Positions 26,601-35,169 of a stretch of DNA of 64,000 nucleotides are shown one piece after another (the first letter of the stretch is position 1; every line of letters starts with the position of its first letter). The stretch is from Rugosimonospora africana. Lineage in GTDB: Bacteria > Actinomycetota > Actinomycetes > Mycobacteriales > Micromonosporaceae. The position numbers were made by a program, and so were the translations under genes. The notes beneath the pieces were generated by a model. That model was not told the origin of the DNA. It searched no databases and saw only the letters and a list, made by a program, of their open reading frames with translations. The DNA lies in contig NZ_BONZ01000068.1 in the NCBI RefSeq assembly GCF_016862975.1, forward strand, positions 62,001 to 126,000, read 5' to 3'.

Positions 26601-27798
26601 CCAGGCCGGTCGGGCCGTCCCATCCGGCGCCCGCGGTGCACAGCACGGTACCGCAGGTGCCGTCGGTGCCCGTGGTGACGTCGTTCAGGTCGGAGGACGC
26701 GGCGGAGTACGGGTAGGTGGCCGGGTTGGTACCCGCGACGGGATTGCCGGCCAACGCGTACATGGACGCGATCAGCGGCGACGCCAGGCTGGTACCGCCG
26801 AACTGCATCCAGCCGCTCTGCCCCTGGTACGGCAGGGAGTCGTAGACGGCGAGCCCGGTCGACGGGTCGGCGTCGGCCGCGATGTCGGAGATGGCCCGGC
26901 CGTTCGGGCACTGGGTGTCGATGCCGTCCTGGTACGCCGGGTGCGGCTCGTAGGGTGAGCAGCCCGACCCGCCCCCGGACCAGGCGGCCTCGGTCCACCC
27001 GCGGGCGGCGGTCGAGTCCCTGGACAGCGTGGTGCCGCCGACCGCGACGACGTTCGGGTCGCTGGCCGGCCAGTTGGTCACGTTGCCCAGGTCGCCGGTC
27101 GACGCGGTGACCGCCACGCCGGGATGGTCGTAGTAGTGGTTGTACGCCACCTCGTCCGGGTCCTCGCCGGAGACGCCGTACGAGTTGGAGACGAACTTCG
27201 CCCCCAGCGCGACGGCGGTGTCGGCCGCGGTACCCAGGTCGTCGGCGTTCGCGGTGTTGCCCTCGACGAGCAGGATGCGGCACAGCGGGCAGGCCGCCGA
27301 CACCGCGTCCAGGTCCAGGGATGTCTCCTGAGCCCAGCTCGGGTCGTCCGCCGGAAGGTCGGCGCCGCCGTTCTGGTCGACCTTCCGGAAGCAGCCGTTC
27401 GCGGTGGTGCACTCGGGAAGCCCGTACTGGGAACGGAACACCGCGAGGTCGGCCTCGGCGGTGGAGTCACCACCGGCGTCGACGATCGCCACCGTCTGGC
27501 CCTGGCCGCCGGTCGGCAGGTGGTACGCGGACTGGATTTCCGCCGGGCCGAGAGCGGTCGACGGCGGTCCCGAGACGTTCGGGACGACCCGGTGCGTCGA
27601 TCCGGTCCGGATCTCGGCGAAGCAGCGGGCGTAGCCCTTCGGCACGTCCGGGCTGTTGCAGCCGGCCGGCTGGTAGTCCACGGTGGGGGCGCCGGGCAGC
27701 CGCGGCGGGGCGGCCGGCGCGGCCTGCGCCCGCGCCGCGGGTACGGCGAGCAGGCCGGCGCCGAGGCAGGCGACGGCGGCCAGTACGGATAAGCGCAT
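23632..27798 (-). CDS. secreted sedolisin (S53) with kelch propeller
   Basis: The 1388-residue exported protease starts with a Sec signal (to about residue 25). The catalytic domain (about 85-400) has the sedolisin pair Glu158 and Asp162 in QETSLDLD, oxyanion Asp236 in STGDLG and the nucleophile Ser337 in FGGTSLASP. Carboxypeptidase-regulatory-like domains follow at about 405-480, 485-570 and 755-835, with a MAM/beta-sandwich domain at about 600-745. A P-A-K-P-G-rich linker precedes six kelch motifs (about 940-1220, e.g. GKVYSVGGATDTAV), and another regulatory-like domain ends the protein. There is no long sedolisin pro-domain. GAAAGGGAAACC precedes the ATG. It probably degrades proteins or binds a matrix outside the cell. 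Confidence 0.9.
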   Translation of the reverse strand: MRLSVLAAVACLGAGLLAVPAARAQAAPAAPPRLPGAPTVDYQPAGCNSPDVPKGYARCFAEIRTGSTHRVVPNVSGPPSTALGPAEIQSAYHLPTGGQGQTVAIVDAGGDSTAEADLAVFRSQYGLPECTTANGCFRKVDQNGGADLPADDPSWAQETSLDLDAVSAACPLCRILLVEGNTANADDLGTAADTAVALGAKFVSNSYGVSGEDPDEVAYNHYYDHPGVAVTASTGDLGNVTNWPASDPNVVAVGGTTLSRDSTAARGWTEAAWSGGGSGCSPYEPHPAYQDGIDTQCPNGRAISDIAADADPSTGLAVYDSLPYQGQSGWMQFGGTSLASPLIASMYALAGNPVAGTNPATYPYSAASSDLNDVTTGTDGTCGTVLCTAGAGWDGPTGLGTPAGVGALTFGPAGTLSGHVTDKDTGKPVAGASVAAANEGNGKTYRATTDAQGGYQLIVSAGGYDVSASMYAYQDTTRTGVQVADGQAATADLTMQSVPSVTVSGTVTDGDDHGWPLSAKVTIDGYPYGAVSTDPYTGRYSVTLPEQHDYTFHVSADYPGYASRDVSVDLGTANVRADAALGVDRTGCTAPGYAYPSRTDFEGWTGTTPQQGWTVSGPTPGWEFDNPANFGNLTGGTGNFATADPYNTGATEDTVLTSPAVDLSGQSAPQVRFQATYVPAEDGSTTGDVEVSVDGGATWTLAGHPVPAFFGQNTIAIPQAANHSDVKVRFHYAGQGVTLWQLDDVTVGGCAALPGGLVEGVVSDANNGKPVPGATVTGSTVAPSTVTGAAVPSTADGFAWTFAAPGAQHLTASAGRYADTNGTVAVAADTATRHDWKLKAGQLKVSTASVSVSEELGAAKGTAVKLTNTGGAPLHLSIGEHTTGFTPMVGTGTKGAPLRMVKGNYTPGPAKPGAATAAAKPGAKPGAAPAVRDATPASGPWTDIADYPTPIIDNAVGYDQGKVYSVGGATDTAVTAAGYVYDPGAGAWSPIADLPQPVEGLSGAFVNGTMYVVGGWNTKSQTVNVLYAYRPGTDSWTQLANLPELVGSPSVAVLGGQLYVVGGCTGICLTGTSAAYRYAPAGNTWTRIADYPTRQTRAACAGIHGEVVCAGGVDIDVAKSLSTTYAYHPETNTWTRQADMPYDNWGMAYAGANDRLQVAGGITGLAATNRAAEYDPVTNTWSALPNANNVFYRPGSSCGLYQIGGSAGGLPTGQPFAEVLPGYDSCGGSDVPWLAESKSEIDLAAGASTTITVTANSAAVPQPGSYTANLSLDTDSPYSYHPIAVTVQVKPPKSWGKVAGTVTDAGTGAPIAGATVQVCTMYRGKTGQCGQVSYTLKTDASGHYQLWLDKGYNPLHITAAMNGYQPQFTVVQISKGVETPADFALPRI

Positions 27799-27813
27799 CC
27801 GGTTTCCCTTTCG

Positions 27814-28083
27814 TCAGAGCGGCTCGTAGCCGCGGCGGCGCTCGTCGTCGAGGCCGGTCGGCGGGTCTTCGGCGGGCGGGGCGAGGTGTTGGGTCGGCCG
27901 TGGCGTCCCGTCGGCGGCGTTGGCTTTGTCGGCGGCGGCCTTGTCGGCGACGGCGGCCTTGTCGGCGGTCTGGGCGCCACCGGTCTGAGCACCGTCGGCC
28001 CGGCCGCCGCCGGCCTGGGCACGGTCGGCCTGGGCACGGTCGGCCTGGGCGCCGCCGGTTGGCGGCGTCGCGGGTTGGATCAT
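27814..28083 (-). CDS. small low-complexity reading frame, doubtful
   Basis: An 89-codon frame ends 16 bases before the protease start. It is built almost wholly of A-Q-A-D-R, A-Q-T-G-G and A-D-K-A-A type repeats, encoded by GGC/CTG-rich 15- to 18-bp units. No signal peptide, domain or clear ribosome site. It could be translated as a leader peptide or be a repeat tract that merely lacks stops. Confidence 0.3.
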   Translation of the reverse strand: MIQPATPPTGGAQADRAQADRAQAGGGRADGAQTGGAQTADKAAVADKAAADKANAADGTPRPTQHLAPPAEDPPTGLDDERRRGYEPL

Positions 28084-28178
28084 GCGGCCGAGTATGTGCG
28101 CTCTCGTCGATGCGTCGCGATTGGGCGGATGACCTAATCTGAGCCGCACCCCGACCGCTGGACCGGCTCACTCACAAG

Positions 28179-28315
28179 CCAGGCGGGCCTGGCGACTCCG
28201 CCACCCCACCCCCGGCCGCCTGACCGATCCAGCCCACAGACCAGGCGGGCCTGGCGACTCCGCCACCCCACCCCCGGCCGCTTGACCGACCCGCCCACAG
28301 ACCAGGCGGGCCTGG
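28179..28315. repeat. 62-bp tandem repeat with hairpin cores
   Basis: Two full units and one short copy, 61-62 bp apart, lie just after the LAL regulator gene. Each carries the perfect inverted repeat CCAGGC-GG-GCCTGG (starting at 28179, 28241 and 28302) and, in the full units, the word CGACTCCGCCACCCCACCCC. Three such hairpins in a row may stop transcription from the regulator. Confidence 0.75.
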
Positions 28316-28324
28316 CGGCCGGTC

Positions 28325-31300
28325 TCAATCCGAATCGCCAGCGGTGACGATGCCCGCCTGGGTCGCGCTGACCGCGACCGCGGTGCGCGACGAGACGCCG
28401 AGCTTGCGCATCGCCGACGTCAACTGGGCGGCGACCGTCTTCGGTGAACGGGACAGCGCCCGGGCGATCTCCGGGTTGGTCAGCCCGGCGACCACCAGCC
28501 GTACCACCTCCAACTCGCGCGGTGAGAGCTGGTCGCCGTACCCGCGGCTGCCGCCCCGCCACGGCCGGCGGGCGGTCACGCCGTGCCCGCGCAGAACCGC
28601 GGCCACCCGGTCGGCGTCCCCGGTCGCGCCGAGTCCGGACAGCCCGCGCGGCACGTCGCCGAGCACCGCCAGCCCGGCGTCGAGGTCACCGGCGGCGATC
28701 AGGTTCATGCCCTGCCGCTCGCGCGCCAGCAGTGCGTCGTACGGGCGGGGCAACCCGTCCCAAGCGAGCGCGGCGGCGGCGAAGGCAGCCGCGGCGGCGG
28801 AGCGATCACCGGTGGCCTCCGCGAGGCAGCCCCGGCAGGTGGCCAGCGACGCGGCGGCGACCGGGGCGTCGCAGCCGCGAAGTCCGCGTTCGAACGACGA
28901 CACCAGTTGGTACGCGTCGCCGAGGCGGCCCGCCGCGCTCAGCGCGTCCACCCGTACCGCGGCCGTCTCGCTGGCCCACAGCCAGATCTCCTTGCCGGCC
29001 ACCAGCGCCAGGACCTGCTCGGTCAGGTCGATCGCGGCGTCCACATCGCCGTCGGCCAGCCGGATACGGGCCAGCGCCGCCGCCGGCTCGTGCAGCAGCT
29101 CGACCATCCCCCGCTCGCGCGCCTCGTCGAGCACCGCGCGCAACGCCGTCTCGGCACGGCGCGGGGCGCCCGTGGCCGCGTCGAGCAGGCCGCCGACGAC
29201 CTTCGCGTCCAGCCGGATCAGCGCCTCACCGTCGAGTTCGGCCAGCGCCGCCGCCCGGTCGGCCAACCCGGTCCAGGCGCCGGTGAACCAGTCGAGGTGG
29301 ACCAGCGTGACCGCGATCATGTCACTCAGCCGGAGCAGGTCGTACTCCTCGGCGAGGCCGACGCCGACCGCGAGCCGCCGGCGTGCCTCGGCGTACCGGC
29401 CCCACCGCATGGCCTCGTTGCCGATGTTGAGCGCGGCGCGCGCCACGTGCGGCCGTTGCCAGGTCTCGTTCGCGGTCACCGGCAGCTCGGCGGCCACCTG
29501 CCACCCCTCGGGGTCGCCGAGGTCGAGCAGCGCGGTCATCCGGTCGATCCGCAGGGCGAGCCGGTCCGGCTCCGGGAACGCCGTCGTCGTCGCCGCGGTC
29601 ATCGTCGCTGCGGTCGTCGCCGCCGTGGTCGGCTCCGCCTGACTCACCGCCGCCTGACTCATCGCCGCCGCGGCGCGGTCCAGCCACTGCCGGTGTACCG
29701 GGGCCGGCCACGCGGTGCTGAACGGCAGGCCGAGCGTGGACATGGCGTACGCGGCCTCGACCGGTTTGTGACCGAGGTCGGGGATGGCCAGTTCCAGCAT
29801 GGCGGCCCCGGCCTCGTACTCGCCCGCGTGCATGAGGACCCGACCCAGTTGAGCGCGCAGCTCGGCCCGTTCCGGGACGGAGAGGGCGGCGCGGTCGAGC
29901 ATTCCGCGCAAGGTACCGACGACGCCGCTACGGCGCAGGTAGCCGCTCGACGCCAGGGTCGGCATCTTGCGTACCACCCGGGCGAGCGTGCCGGCGGGCA
30001 GGTCGGCACCGGTCACCATGTCGTGCAGCAGCATCACGGCCACGCGGTGGTCCCCGGAGGCCAGCGCCAGGTCGGCGGCCCGCTCGGCATAGCGGCACCA
30101 GGTCTCCACCTCACCAGCCTCGCGGAAGTGGTGCGCCAGCCGCGCGACCGGTTGCGTCGCGGCAGCCTCCAGTACGCGTCCGGCCCGTGCGTGCAGCCGG
30201 CGCCGGTCCGGCCCGGGTACGGCGTCGTACACCGCCCGGGCGGCCAGCACGTGCCCGAACCGGATCCGGCCACGATCGTCCTCGACCAGCAGCCCGCGGT
30301 CGATCGCCTCGATCAGGCCGGCATCCGCGCTGGCCGGAAGCAGGCCGGCGGGGGCACCGGCACCGCCACCGCCACCGGCACCGGCACCGGCACCGGCACC
30401 GGCAGCTACATCGGGAGAACCCCCGGCAAGGGCGACGGCGATCAGGGTGGCCTCGCCGACCGGCTCGGCGAGGACGGCCGCCGCCTGCAGGACGCGGCGC
30501 GCGGCGGCGTCCAGGCGCGCGGCGCGTTCCAGGACGGCGTCCCGGATGGTCGGTGGTACGACGATGTCGTCGAGCGTCCGGCGGATCCACTCGCCGTCGA
30601 GCCGGACGAGGTCGGCCCGGTCGCGCATCAGCCGCACCGACTCCTCGACGGCCAGCGGCAGCCCTTCGGTGCGTCCGTGCAGGAACGCCGCGAACGCCGC
30701 CGACACGTGCTCGTCGTCGAGCATGGACGAGACCAGCTCCGCGGTACCGGCCACGTCCAGCGGGGCGAGCGTCACCCGGACCGGCTGGCCGCGTGAGGAC
30801 AACCGGCGCAGCAGCGAGTCGGGTGGCACGTCCTCGGGGCGGTAGGTCAGCACGAGGCCGACCCGGCGGTCTCGCCGGGACACGAGGAACAGCAGGAACT
30901 CCAGGGTTGCCTGATCGGCCCAGTGCACATCCTCGACGACGAGCAGTTCCACCCCGAGGCGTTCGAGCAGTTCGGCCAGCGACCGCAGGAGCCGGTGCCG
31001 GGCAGCCCCGGCGTCGCCCAGCGGTTCCGGCGCTTCGGGCAGCTCCGCGGACCATTCGGGGAACAGCGGCCGCAAGGCGCCGGCGAGCGGACTCAGGCCG
31101 AGCACGGCGACCTCCGTGCACGCCTGGCGGGCCGCGTCCACGATCGGACCGAGGGTGAACGCCTCCCGAAACGGCGGGCAGACGGCCACCATGGTCCGGT
31201 CGCGGCCGGCGAGGAGTTCGTGGACCAGCCGGCTCTTGCCGATACCCGCCTCACCCTCGACGAGGGCAAGCCCGGGTGGTCCGGCGAGGGCGTGACGCAG

Positions 31301-31387
31301 CCGGGTCAGCTCGGCGTCCCGGCCAACCAGGCGCGGGACGCGGACGGTGGGCAGGGTCCGGTCGCCATCGGTATCCGTCACCGGCAC
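28325..31387 (-). CDS. LAL-family regulator (AAA ATPase plus LuxR HTH)
   Basis: The 1020-residue protein is a large ATP-binding LuxR regulator. Walker A is GEAGIGKS at 45-52, followed by the Walker B-type block LLVVEDVHWADQATLEFLLF. A long TPR-like helical middle (about 400-940) and a C-terminal LuxR winged helix (LSPRELEVVRLVVAGLTNPE and SPKTVAAQL) complete it. A G-A-G-A-G run (about 330-350) is encoded by a GGCACC repeat at 30340-30410. LAL proteins activate secondary metabolite or sugar genes after binding ATP and an effector. It is divergent from the catalase and may control it or the protease downstream; nothing proves either. Confidence 0.9.
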   Translation of the reverse strand: MPVTDTDGDRTLPTVRVPRLVGRDAELTRLRHALAGPPGLALVEGEAGIGKSRLVHELLAGRDRTMVAVCPPFREAFTLGPIVDAARQACTEVAVLGLSPLAGALRPLFPEWSAELPEAPEPLGDAGAARHRLLRSLAELLERLGVELLVVEDVHWADQATLEFLLFLVSRRDRRVGLVLTYRPEDVPPDSLLRRLSSRGQPVRVTLAPLDVAGTAELVSSMLDDEHVSAAFAAFLHGRTEGLPLAVEESVRLMRDRADLVRLDGEWIRRTLDDIVVPPTIRDAVLERAARLDAAARRVLQAAAVLAEPVGEATLIAVALAGGSPDVAAGAGAGAGAGGGGGAGAPAGLLPASADAGLIEAIDRGLLVEDDRGRIRFGHVLAARAVYDAVPGPDRRRLHARAGRVLEAAATQPVARLAHHFREAGEVETWCRYAERAADLALASGDHRVAVMLLHDMVTGADLPAGTLARVVRKMPTLASSGYLRRSGVVGTLRGMLDRAALSVPERAELRAQLGRVLMHAGEYEAGAAMLELAIPDLGHKPVEAAYAMSTLGLPFSTAWPAPVHRQWLDRAAAAMSQAAVSQAEPTTAATTAATMTAATTTAFPEPDRLALRIDRMTALLDLGDPEGWQVAAELPVTANETWQRPHVARAALNIGNEAMRWGRYAEARRRLAVGVGLAEEYDLLRLSDMIAVTLVHLDWFTGAWTGLADRAAALAELDGEALIRLDAKVVGGLLDAATGAPRRAETALRAVLDEARERGMVELLHEPAAALARIRLADGDVDAAIDLTEQVLALVAGKEIWLWASETAAVRVDALSAAGRLGDAYQLVSSFERGLRGCDAPVAAASLATCRGCLAEATGDRSAAAAAFAAAALAWDGLPRPYDALLARERQGMNLIAAGDLDAGLAVLGDVPRGLSGLGATGDADRVAAVLRGHGVTARRPWRGGSRGYGDQLSPRELEVVRLVVAGLTNPEIARALSRSPKTVAAQLTSAMRKLGVSSRTAVAVSATQAGIVTAGDSD

Positions 31388-31478
31388 TTCTCCGCCCTGG
31401 TCGTTACACCTCGGAGGTCTTCACAACTCGGACCAGGGTAGAGGTGAAGATCGCTTTCTGGGAATGACAGCCACCACT

Positions 31479-31531
31479 GGCATCGATCCCGGCGGCCGTC
31501 GCGGGGTTTGACGGCCGCCGGGATCGATGCC
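31479..31531. repeat. perfect 22-bp inverted repeat, 9-base loop
   Basis: A perfect inverted repeat with arms 31479-31500 and 31510-31531 (arm core CATCGATCCCGGCGGCCGTC) and loop GCGGGGTTT lies between the divergent LAL regulator and catalase genes. It is far longer than a typical operator. It sits where terminators are not expected, since genes run away from it on both sides. It could be a very stable hairpin in the catalase leader, a small non-autonomous element or a dimer operator. Confidence 0.7.
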
Positions 31532-31615
31532 ACGGGTCTCGCAGGCCGATACGAGCGCGAAGTCCCGGGTTTCGCGGGCCCCGCCGGACGGGAACGAGTC
31601 CCTTATCCGACGTAA

Positions 31616-31625
31616 GGAATATTCC
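31616..31625. promoter_or_regulatory. possible Fur-family operator before catalase
   Basis: The 10-bp palindrome GGAATATTCC inside the AT-rich stretch GTAAGGAATATTCCGAC lies 34 bases upstream of the catalase start. Peroxide-sensing Fur-family regulators (CatR/FurA) bind AT-rich palindromes at catalase promoters. No regulator gene is adjacent, so this is a suggestion only. Confidence 0.3.
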
Positions 31626-31658
31626 GACGCGAAGAGTAGCGACGTGAGGAGTAACGAG

Positions 31659-33182
31659 GTGAGTGCACAAGAACGACTGCCCACGACTACGGACGCCGGC
31701 GTGCCCGTCGCCAGCGACGAGCACTCGCTGTCCGTCGGGCCCGACGGTCCCCTGCTGCTTCAGGACCATTACCTGATCGAGCAGATGGCCACGTTCAACC
31801 GGGAACGCATTCCGGAACGGCAGCCGCACGCGAAGGGCGGCGGCGCGTTCGGCGTGTTCCAGGTCACGCAGGACGTCGGCCCGTTCACCCGGGCGGCGGT
31901 GTTCCAGCCCGGTACCCAGACCGATGTGCTCATCCGGTTCTCGACCGTCGCCGGGGAGCGGGGCAGCCCGGACACCTGGCGCGACCCGCGCGGCTTCGCG
32001 GTGAAGTTCTACACCAGCGAGGGCAACCTGGACATCGTCGGTAACAACACCCCGGTCTTCTTCATCCGGGACCCGATGAAGTTCCAGCACTTCATCCGCT
32101 CGCAGAAGCGGCGGGCCTCGAACAACCTGCGCGACCACGACATGCAGTGGGACTTCTGGACGCTCTCGCCGGAGTCGGCGCACCAGGTGACGTGGTTGAT
32201 GGGCGACCGCGGGATCCCGCGGACGTGGCGCCACATGAACGGGTACTCCAGCCACACCTACATGTGGATCAACGCGCGCGGCGAGCGGTTCTGGGTGAAG
32301 TACCACTTCAAGTCCGATCAGGGCATCGAGTTCTTCACCCAGGACGAGGGTGACCAGATGGCCGCGGTCGACACCGACTACCACCAGCGTGACCTGTACG
32401 AGCACATCGAGGCCGGGGACTTCCCCAGCTGGACGCTGTACATGCAGATCATGCCCTTCGAGGACGCGAAGACCTACCGGTTCAACCCGTTCGACCTCAC
32501 CAAGGTCTGGCCGCACGGCGACTACCCGCTGCGGGAGGCCGGCCGGCTGACGCTGAACCGCAACGTCACCGACTACCACACGGAGATGGAACAGGCCGCG
32601 TTCGAGCCCAACAATCTCGTGCCGGGCACCGGGCTGTCCCCGGACAAGATGCTGCTCGCCCGGGGATTCAGCTACAGCGACGCGCACCGGGCCCGGCTCG
32701 GCGTCAACTACCGGCAGATCCCGGTGAACACGCCGCGGGTGCCGGTACACAGTTACTCGAAGGACGGCGCGATGCGCGTCCAGAATGTCAGCGACCCGGT
32801 GTACGCGCCGAACTCGTACGGCGGACCCTCGGCCGTACCGGAGAGCACCGACGACGGCGGCCGCTGGTACGCCGACGGTGAGATGGTGCGTTCCGCCTAC
32901 ACGCTGCGTACCGATGACGACGATTGGGGCCAGGCCGGCACGATGGTCCGCGAGGTGCTCGACGCCGCAGCTCGCGAGCGGCTGGTCAGCAACATCGCCG
33001 GGCACCTGCTCAACGGAGTGAGCGAGCCGGTCCTCGCGCGCGCCTTCGAGTACTGGCGCAACGTCGACAAGGGTCTGGGCGAGGCGGTCGCGGCGCAGGT
33101 GCGGGCAAAGCAGGGCGAGAAGGATCCGAAGGCCGGGCAGCAAGCCAACCCGGCGCGGTCGAGCATGCAGCGGAAAGCCTGA
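31659..33182 (+). CDS. katA: monofunctional heme catalase
   Basis: The 507-residue protein is a small-subunit clade 3-type catalase that splits hydrogen peroxide in the cytosol. Catalytic His57 lies in [16 protein letters not shown], catalytic Asn near 130 in [13 protein letters not shown], and the heme-ligand Tyr in [15 protein letters not shown]. The NADPH-binding region ([15 protein letters not shown]) is kept. The GTG start at 31659 has GAGGAG 7 bases upstream; in-frame upstream codons do not look conserved. A perfect 22-bp hairpin sequence and an AT-rich palindrome lie in its leader. The tail after residue 480 is Ala/Gly/Lys-rich and variable. Confidence 0.95.
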   Translation: MSAQERLPTTTDAGVPVASDEHSLSVGPDGPLLLQDHYLIEQMATFNRERIPERQPHAKGGGAFGVFQVTQDVGPFTRAAVFQPGTQTDVLIRFSTVAGERGSPDTWRDPRGFAVKFYTSEGNLDIVGNNTPVFFIRDPMKFQHFIRSQKRRASNNLRDHDMQWDFWTLSPESAHQVTWLMGDRGIPRTWRHMNGYSSHTYMWINARGERFWVKYHFKSDQGIEFFTQDEGDQMAAVDTDYHQRDLYEHIEAGDFPSWTLYMQIMPFEDAKTYRFNPFDLTKVWPHGDYPLREAGRLTLNRNVTDYHTEMEQAAFEPNNLVPGTGLSPDKMLLARGFSYSDAHRARLGVNYRQIPVNTPRVPVHSYSKDGAMRVQNVSDPVYAPNSYGGPSAVPESTDDGGRWYADGEMVRSAYTLRTDDDDWGQAGTMVREVLDAAARERLVSNIAGHLLNGVSEPVLARAFEYWRNVDKGLGEAVAAQVRAKQGEKDPKAGQQANPARSSMQRKA

Positions 33183-33277
33183 CCGTCGTACGCGTCTCCG
33201 GCCGGGTGGTCCGCCACCCGGCCGGATTCGTGGCTGACCCGACGGATAGTTCGGTCAGCCGTCGTAGACTGAGCGGC

Positions 33278-33691
33278 GTGCCAGATCCGCAAGAGCAGCG
33301 GCCTCGCGACGCTTCCCCTGCACCCGCAACCGGCACCGACGACATCCGGCAGTGGGCCATGGCACTGCCGGAGGTCGAGGAGACCAACCACTTCCGCCTT
33401 CACGTCCCGGTATTCAAGGTTGGCGGCCGGACCTTCGTCGGGCTCGGCAAGGACGAGACGACCGCCGTGTTCTGTGTCAGCGAGCAGGAAGCGGACAACG
33501 CCGCAACGGCCGACCCGGACAGCTGCGCGGCCGTCCGGCGGCAGGACGCGCGGAGGAGCTTCCTCGGGCTCGAGGTCAATCTCGGTGACGTCGACGCGAA
33601 GCGGATCCGCGACCTGGTCGAGCGGGCGTGGCGCCAGCAGGCCCCGAAGAAGCTGGTGGCTCAGCGCGACCGGGACGCGTCGCCGTCCTGA
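33278..33691 (+). CDS. MmcQ/YjbR-family protein
   Basis: The 137-residue protein matches MmcQ/YjbR proteins: an acidic Pro-rich start, then RQWAMALPEVEETNHFRLH, FKVGGRTFVGLGKDETTAVF and a late IRDLVERAWRQQAPKKLV helix. These double-wing CyaY-like domains are thought to bind DNA, but their targets are unknown. The GTG start at 33278 lacks a strong ribosome site. Its 3' end overlaps the convergent MFS gene by 31 bases. Confidence 0.75.
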   Translation: MPDPQEQRPRDASPAPATGTDDIRQWAMALPEVEETNHFRLHVPVFKVGGRTFVGLGKDETTAVFCVSEQEADNAATADPDSCAAVRRQDARRSFLGLEVNLGDVDAKRIRDLVERAWRQQAPKKLVAQRDRDASPS

Positions 33692-34989
33692 GGGGCGTCC
33701 CGTGAGGCACCCTGGGGTGCGCCCGGAGAGTCGCCCACTGCGCGCATTGCCGCCAGGAGGGCCGGTAACGCGGCGAGCAGCGCGATGCCCCGCACCGCTC
33801 CGGCGATCGGGTATGCGGCGCGGAGCCCGAACACGTGCGCGGTCAGGCCGCCGGCAAGCGCACCGAGCGGGATCAGGCCCCAACCCACCATCCGGTACGC
33901 GCTGTTCACCCGGCCCAGAAGCTCCGCCGGAACCAGGCGCTGGCGCAGGCTGACTGTCACGACGCTCCAGATCGTGGTGGCGAACCCGCCAGCCGCGAGC
34001 AGCGCGCCGAGCACGGTCGCGTTCGGGCTGAACCCGATGCCGAGGAAGACCGCGACGTTGGCCGCGAGCGCCACCAGCAGCGCCGGCAACGAGCCGATCC
34101 GGGCGACGATCCGGGCATTGACCAGACCTCCCAGTACGCTGCCGACCGCGCCCGCCGCGAGCAGCCAGCCGTAACCGCGCTGGCTCAGGTGCAGCGTCGA
34201 AGTGGCGAGCAGGACCAGGGTCACGGTGCCCAGTTGGAAACAGAACGTGTTGACGCCGAGCAGCACAGCCAGGGTACGCAACAGCCGGTGCCCGGCCAAC
34301 CAGCGCAAGGCGTTCACGATGGCCGTACGGAACGGCGGGTGCCCGGCCGCCGAGCCGGAACGCCGTACCGGCAACTTCGCCAACAGCACGGCCGACAGCA
34401 CGAAGGAGCCGGCATCGACCCCGAACGGCAGCGCGACGGCGACGGCGAACAGCATGCTGCCCAGCGGCGGGCCGACGAACGTCTCGCCGGCGACGGTCGC
34501 GGTGTACTGGTGCGCGTTCGCCCGGTGCACCAACGACGGCGCGACGATGTCCGGCAGCACCGCCTGGGAAGCGTTGCCGAACACCACCTCGCAGACTCCG
34601 AGCCCGAACGCGATGACGGCCAGGCCGGGAATGGTCAGGTGGCGGACGGCCACCAACGCCGCGAGCAGTCCGACGATGACCGCCTGTACCGCCTGTGAAC
34701 CCCACATGAGCCTCACCCGGTCGCGCCGGTCGACGAGCGCCCCGGCGGGTAGCGACAACAGCAGCCAGGGCAGGTAGGTCGCGGCGGAGACCACCGAAAC
34801 GAGCCGCGGATCCCGGGTAACCGTGACGGCCAGCAGCGGGACGGCCGCGGCGAAGGCGCCGTCTCCGACGCTGTCGGCGGCGGCCGCCCACCACACCCTC
34901 CAATACGCGGCGGACAGCCGGGGTCGGGTGGGCGCTGTCGTCGCGGGCATTGGTGTCGAGGGCATTGCTGTGGACGGCATTGCTGTCAC
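33661..34989 (-). CDS. MFS exporter
   Basis: The 442-residue protein has twelve membrane helices and the EntS-like major facilitator pattern, with GALVDRRDRVRLMW as the cytosolic loop between helices 2 and 3 and a repeat in the second half (LVNARIVARIGSLPALL). It probably exports a drug or siderophore by proton exchange. The N-terminus is a short M-P-S-T-A-M-P-S-T-P-M-P array encoded by the 15-bp repeats that also fill the upstream region (34946-35020), so the true start could be any of several Met/GTG codons. The tail (SPGAPQGASRDAPQDGDASR) overlaps the convergent MmcQ gene. Confidence 0.85.
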   Translation of the reverse strand: MTAMPSTAMPSTPMPATTAPTRPRLSAAYWRVWWAAAADSVGDGAFAAAVPLLAVTVTRDPRLVSVVSAATYLPWLLLSLPAGALVDRRDRVRLMWGSQAVQAVIVGLLAALVAVRHLTIPGLAVIAFGLGVCEVVFGNASQAVLPDIVAPSLVHRANAHQYTATVAGETFVGPPLGSMLFAVAVALPFGVDAGSFVLSAVLLAKLPVRRSGSAAGHPPFRTAIVNALRWLAGHRLLRTLAVLLGVNTFCFQLGTVTLVLLATSTLHLSQRGYGWLLAAGAVGSVLGGLVNARIVARIGSLPALLVALAANVAVFLGIGFSPNATVLGALLAAGGFATTIWSVVTVSLRQRLVPAELLGRVNSAYRMVGWGLIPLGALAGGLTAHVFGLRAAYPIAGAVRGIALLAALPALLAAMRAVGDSPGAPQGASRDAPQDGDASRSR

Positions 34990-35020
34990 GGGCCTTACTG
35001 TCGAGGGCTGGCTGTCACAA
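34946..35020. repeat. 15-bp tandem array at the MFS gene start
   Basis: Five 15-bp units in a row: three GGCATTGSTGTSNNS types, GGCCTTACTGTCGAG and GGCTGGCTGTCACAA. Two shorter degraded copies follow to about 35048. The array spans the start codon of the MFS gene, so part encodes the N-terminus and part is its leader. The units resemble those at 4436-4525. Confidence 0.8.
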
Positions 35021-35169
35021 GCTGGCTGTCACGGGGTTGGCTGTCACGAAGACATCCTGCGGGCGATGCACACGCCCGAACACCTTTTAGCCGGTCGCTA
35101 CATCATCGAGGGCATGTCACTGACCAACCGGGCGCTACTCGGTCGGACGCATGCCAGATAATCGGGGGC

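Noticed and set aside
23563-26958. An 1131-codon open frame antisense to the sedolisin
   Set aside because: Its Val/Gly/Arg-rich product is the mirror of the protease's codons; no signal or domain.
28179-28315. Possible CRISPR array
   Set aside because: The units are adjacent tandem copies with no unique spacers, and no cas gene is near.
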